Shown here: positions 59,344 to 64,000 of the stretch, one piece after another | How positions within the stretch are numbered: the first letter of the stretch is position 1 | How the letters are laid out: every line of letters begins with the position of its first letter | Program-made: the position numbers and the translations under genes | DNA from: Camarhynchus parvulus | Taxonomy: Eukaryota; Chordata; Aves; Passeriformes; Thraupidae | Direction: 5' to 3' | Assembly (NCBI RefSeq): GCF_901933205.1 | Contig: NC_044571.1 | Location: 58,279,994 to 58,343,993 of the forward strand | DNA: 64,000 nt | Notes under the pieces: model-generated | Database searches by the model: none | Told to the model about the DNA's origin: nothing | What the model saw: the letters and a program-made list of their open reading frames with translations, nothing else

Positions 59344-62300
59344 GAAGACCATCATCCTTGCCTATTGTGTTTTTTCAAGACATCATCCCTTGTCTCTTTG
59401 TCTTCCTGATGAGTAAGCATTTTGGTTTTGCTTTAGTCAATAGATATTTCCATTTATGAGGATGCAAATTTTTCACAGATTTTGCAATATATAGTAAAAA
59501 AATGTGTTTTGTACATCAAGAGTGGCTGTTACTCCTTTCAGTGCATACCTACATTTTCAACTGCAACTTGATATAAGTAACATGGCAATTTTTACAGGAC
59601 CGATTTTAATTTAAGGAAAAGCACTTTTGACAATGAAATTGTTATTTTAAGCTCATTTTTAATGAGGAACTAAATAAATTTTCTTATCAGCACTTGCCAA
59701 CAAACACACTCACACACATGCATGTATAAACATACAGACCTATCAACATGCATATAGCTATGTGGAAGTAAAAGCTGGTAAAAGTTATATATAAAATATG
59801 TAACCTGTTCCCTATATGATTGTACTGTTCCAAATGAAATATTTCTTCCTTCACATTATACTTTTTATAATGCAAGGATATCAGTATTTTTCACTGCGGC
59901 TTGATGTCATAGAACTTGTCATTGTGATGAACTTTCCTGCTGAGTGAAATAACATTTTCCAAAATACACTTTAATTATTGTTTTGTGAGTGATGGAAACA
60001 TAAGCCAAACACACCTTATTATCTTTTTGCTTCCCCTGATGTAACAAATAGATTAAATGAAATAATTTCACTGTATTTTAAGTGCAATCATCTCCTCTGG
60101 TAATTAAAAAGACTTGCTTAACCCATATTGTCATGTACCACAGCTGAGAAAATCATTAGGAATTCAAGATGAAGGCCATGACTTTCACCTCAGTTTCAGC
60201 TTGGAAGTTATAGAATGAGAGAAAAAGTGACTTAAAAATACAGGTATGCTAAATATCTTACACCTCACAAGCTCAGATACAAAACCTGTTTAAGGATTGT
60301 AGGAGAACTATTTTCACATTTAATTTTTTTTGTTTTTCTAAACACTCATTTGCTTTTTGTTTGCAGTTTCTGTCAAACCTTTCTGATATCTATATATTGC
60401 ATTTAATATTGTTTCCTTTTTATCTACATGCATTCATGACGTGTTTAAAGGGTAGATATTTTTATGGCTATGTGAAATGTGCCTAAATGTTTTGAAAAAC
60501 CATAAATAAGCCATTTCTAAAGGATGCATTTTTCTTTTTTAATTACTCATTAATTGTCTCATAATATTTGATGATCTTGCAGCTTAAGAGACACTGTGTA
60601 AACAGTTGAGCCCAGAGACTATAAAAACTCTATTAGTGTTCATTACCACAGTGCATCTCCTAGAAGTCTAAAGAAGACATCTGGATTAAAGCTAGGAAAT
60701 GACTCAATGCAGATCACAAATCAGACCAGCAGAGCAGTGTTTATGAATTCTCATGTACACAGAATATCTATTATGTTAATACTGAAATACATTTAAGGCA
60801 ACACAACTTCAAATCCATCCTTCAATGACTCATTTAGGAAAGAAAAAGGAAAGTGAATGAAACATAAATTTTTAAAATCACTTTAATATAACCTGAGACA
60901 ACAAACTATTATGCTATAGCCAGGACTGCCACTATGGAGCAGAATTAGTGATGTTTGTCTTCCCTAGTTGTTCATTGTCATACTTAAAACCATTTCTAAT
61001 TCTCTTAAATTTAACTTTAAAATTATATGGTTTGCAATGATTGGTGATGAGGGATTACTGTTTAATTCCTTTTTTTTTAGTCTTAGAAAATGAATACATA
61101 GGAAATCTGATCATCTTTTTTTTTTTTTTTAGCTAGAAAAATTACTGTTATAGCACCTTGCATACACCAGAGAGGCATATTTGTTTCTCAAGCTGACTAT
61201 AAAAATTTACTCTAAAAGATATTAAAAACCTGTAAATTTTTAGGCCCTTCTGGTCCCAAAAAGCCTCACTATCCGGGTGATTAAAAAGATAAGAATACAA
61301 AAATAAACCCTTATTAGGCTTTTTTTGTGTCACAGTGGTTGGTGGTGGAGGGCACTTTTTCATAGGAAAATAACTAGTTTCACAACAATAAAAACACCTT
61401 TTATCACTTAAGTCTGGAAAACGCTAATTCTGATAAAATCTATCCATTTTACAGAAAAACTACATTAGCAGTACAATTACTAAGTGCTTGGGCTTCTGAG
61501 AGCATGATTAGAACAACTGAAGATATTAAGTAAAGAAATCCAAACTGTGAACCACTGAAGCATAGACTGCAAAATAAAAGTACTTACTTTTTTCCCTCTT
61601 TTTCTCACTGCATGTGTATTTCCCAGTGTACTACACACTTCCTTAAGGCACTGTTAAAGCTGCTTCAGGGATAATGTTTGTGGGCCACCAGGACCTATGT
61701 TAAATTTACTATGCAAACTCAGTTTGAAAGGCATGAGGCACCTTCACCACAGATTTCAAAGTGAATTAGCATAATAAATACAGTATAGGCTTTAAATCTT
61801 CCTTTTAGGTGAAATGACAGATGTGTAAGTCATTTCTACAGTAAGTCTACTCTGAATAATTTGAAGTGCTCAGGAGATAAAATTTGAGGTCATAGAAGGA
61901 CATATAATAGCTAAAGGAAATGTATAAAGAAAATCTGTCTATATCCTTTAGTCATTTTAGACATCAAAATTTTAATAATACATTGTTTATGATTTAGGCT
62001 TACACTTGCTATAAGTCCCTTGGAAGTCAGTAAAAACTTTACCACTGACTTACATACTGCCAAGTTTTCACTCTAAGCAGTCTATCTTATGACATTTTGT
62101 TTGGAACTCTTCCCACTGTTTGGAACATCCAGCTGGTAATTACATAGAGGGATCAAATTTTAATCCGATATTCTTCTATGATTCTTCATAAGAAACAATG
62201 TGAGATACACAGAAATAACATCATGGGTCATCTTGATGTTTAGTTTCCTAAGTTCAGTTTCTTGTATTATCATCCAGGTTGTCCCAACTCAGAATCTTTT

Positions 62301-64000
62301 CATTATTATGCAATTTCAAAAATCCCAACCAAACAAAAAACCACAAAACCACATAAAACCCACAAACAAACAATCAGAATCTTAAACATCCAAACACACA
62401 ACTATAACAGGTTTATAAGGAGCTAAATGAAAATCAGCAGGCAAATACAGGTAAGTTAAGATCTTGAATATTGGTTGTGTTAGAAAAACTAACACAGTAT
62501 GAGGATATACACAGATATCAACATTCATGTTATTTCAAACTTCACATATAAGTAGGAAAACATCTTTACAGTTTCATTTGCTTTAACTATTGTTTGGATT
62601 GAACACATTGAGAATTTTCACTGTGAAAAGTTATATTTGCATTTTCATTCTGTAACTAATAAACCTATGAGATTCTGTGTTTTTTCAGACTACTTCATCT
62701 TATGATTCTACTAAAATATATGAGAGGATTTGTAAAATGCAACTTTTGCCTGCCTAGTGTAGGCCAGTCTTGACACAAAGTTAATGCAAGAAGAAGAGGG
62801 ATCGTCACATTTAACCTAGAAGCATTAAAGAGACAGGGTAAATTTCCCTTTGGTAATGTCCAGCCCCCTATTACTATAAATAATTCTGAGATTAATTCCA
62901 TCTTGAGTACATAATGATGAAGATAGATGTTCATTACAAGTTTTCAAATTTGTAAAATGATTTGATGTCCAAACCTCCAGTGAAAACAATAAAACAAATA
63001 ATTTAATCTGATAATATAAACCATAAACCTGATCTGTGTCTTTAAATACCCAAATATCTTCTGATCTCTACATTCTAACTTTTCCAGTACTGTCTTTTCT
63101 TGATCTCCATTAAATTTTTATTTACAGACAATGAATTGTCTTTGTCTTACCCCTCACTAGAGAACTAAATTTTATTTTGTTTGAATATTAAATTACATGC
63201 TGAGGTACATTTTTCAAATGCAATATTGACTGAGATATTTGAAATTCACACCACCGATTAGTTATGCAATTCAGATTTTGCTTTTGGCAACTGAGCATTC
63301 AGGCTGAAGGTATCTTTCATGAATTTTATCACTAGTAAAGCTTGAGCACTGCAATATTGACAGGAAGTAAGCACAAAGCAGGCACGAAAACAATTGAAGT
63401 GAACCCACTCAAGAAGAGGAATTCATATTCGTGTAAATGCTTTACAGTGTTCTCCCACCTTTGTTTGGTACAAATAAAAGGGAGTATCTGAAGATGAGTT
63501 ATACATTTTTATTGGATTAAGAATGAAGCACAAAGTACCTGAAGTGTGCTACAGGAAATTTTCAGTGACACAGGGGAAGTCACACCCCCACCTTTCTTAT
63601 TTTCAGTGGCAATCTGGAGCTAAAAATCAGTGACAGGCTTTTGGAAAGCTTCCCTAAAACACATAAGCTGTTCATGTTTCTGAAGTAGGAAAAAAACCAC
63701 ATTAAATAGCTATATTTGTAAGATAAAGTTTTTGTTTGCTTCTTTGACAGTGATTGATAATACTGAGCCATTTTGTCCTATTCAGTGTCATCAGCATTAT
63801 TTATATTGCAGTTGACAGTATTATGCCTTTCTAGGTACACAACAAAATATCATTTTCTCAAAGCACACAGGGCCTTACAAGCTGGAAAAAACCTGACACT
63901 TGAACAGCTTGAACTCAGATGGAGAATGAAAATGCTGGAAAAGATTTTTGGTCCAATATGGATTAAATTTGGGACCTCAGCAGTGGAAAATCCTGGTTCT
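59344..64000. other. Non-coding; no gene seen
   Basis: 4.7 kb with no gene, RNA gene or named mobile element. Holds a CA-rich patch (59700-59725), a run of 16 T (61115-61130) and an A/C-rich patch (62328-62375). Confidence 0.55.

Overview
This is a 64 kb, AT-rich stretch of a bird nuclear genome, most likely a songbird (passerine). Two things point there. Truncated CR1 LINE copies occur in both orientations with the avian CR1 3' tail. Two long solo LTRs (33781-34861 and 35525-36790) belong to families I recognise from passerine genomes. I made no database search, so family placement rests on pattern recognition. I find no bacterial, phage or organelle features, no CRISPR array, no tRNA or rRNA, and no convincing host protein-coding exon on either strand. 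The window looks like intergenic DNA or the inside of a very large intron.

Layout. 1-5377: a CR1 copy (minus) with the reverse transcriptase deleted, then non-repetitive DNA. 5378-13168: a CR1 3' UTR (plus), a T-rich tract, a CR1 fragment joined to an LTR-like fragment (minus), an inverted relative of that LTR-like fragment (plus), and an (ATGG)18 array. 13169-20799: AT-rich DNA with no feature I can name. 20800-26041: two 1.3 kb CR1 copies in opposite orientation flank a stem-loop pair (22843-22950) and a long polypurine AAAAG tract. The second CR1 carries a (GGAT)n microsatellite that continues its reverse transcriptase frame. 26042-33780: featureless. 33781-36795: two solo LTRs about 660 bp apart, both probably minus strand; the second has a perfect 5-bp target-site duplication and a GC-rich core. 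36796-64000: mostly non-repetitive DNA with homopolymer and A/C-rich tracts, a possible DNA-transposon relic near 46500 and three clean stem-loops.

How the parts work together. No genes act together here. The content is a fossil record of retrotransposition (five CR1-related insertions and two to four LTR-related ones) plus microsatellite growth. All CR1 protein remnants are dead: they have frameshifts, stops and lost catalytic residues. The items most worth a second look are the CR1 microsatellite read as repeated WMDG, the hairpin at 22867-22950, the GC-rich LTR with its open frames and CArG box, and the inverted LTR-like pair at 11085-11190 and 12826-12932. I did not find evidence of a new multi-gene system.
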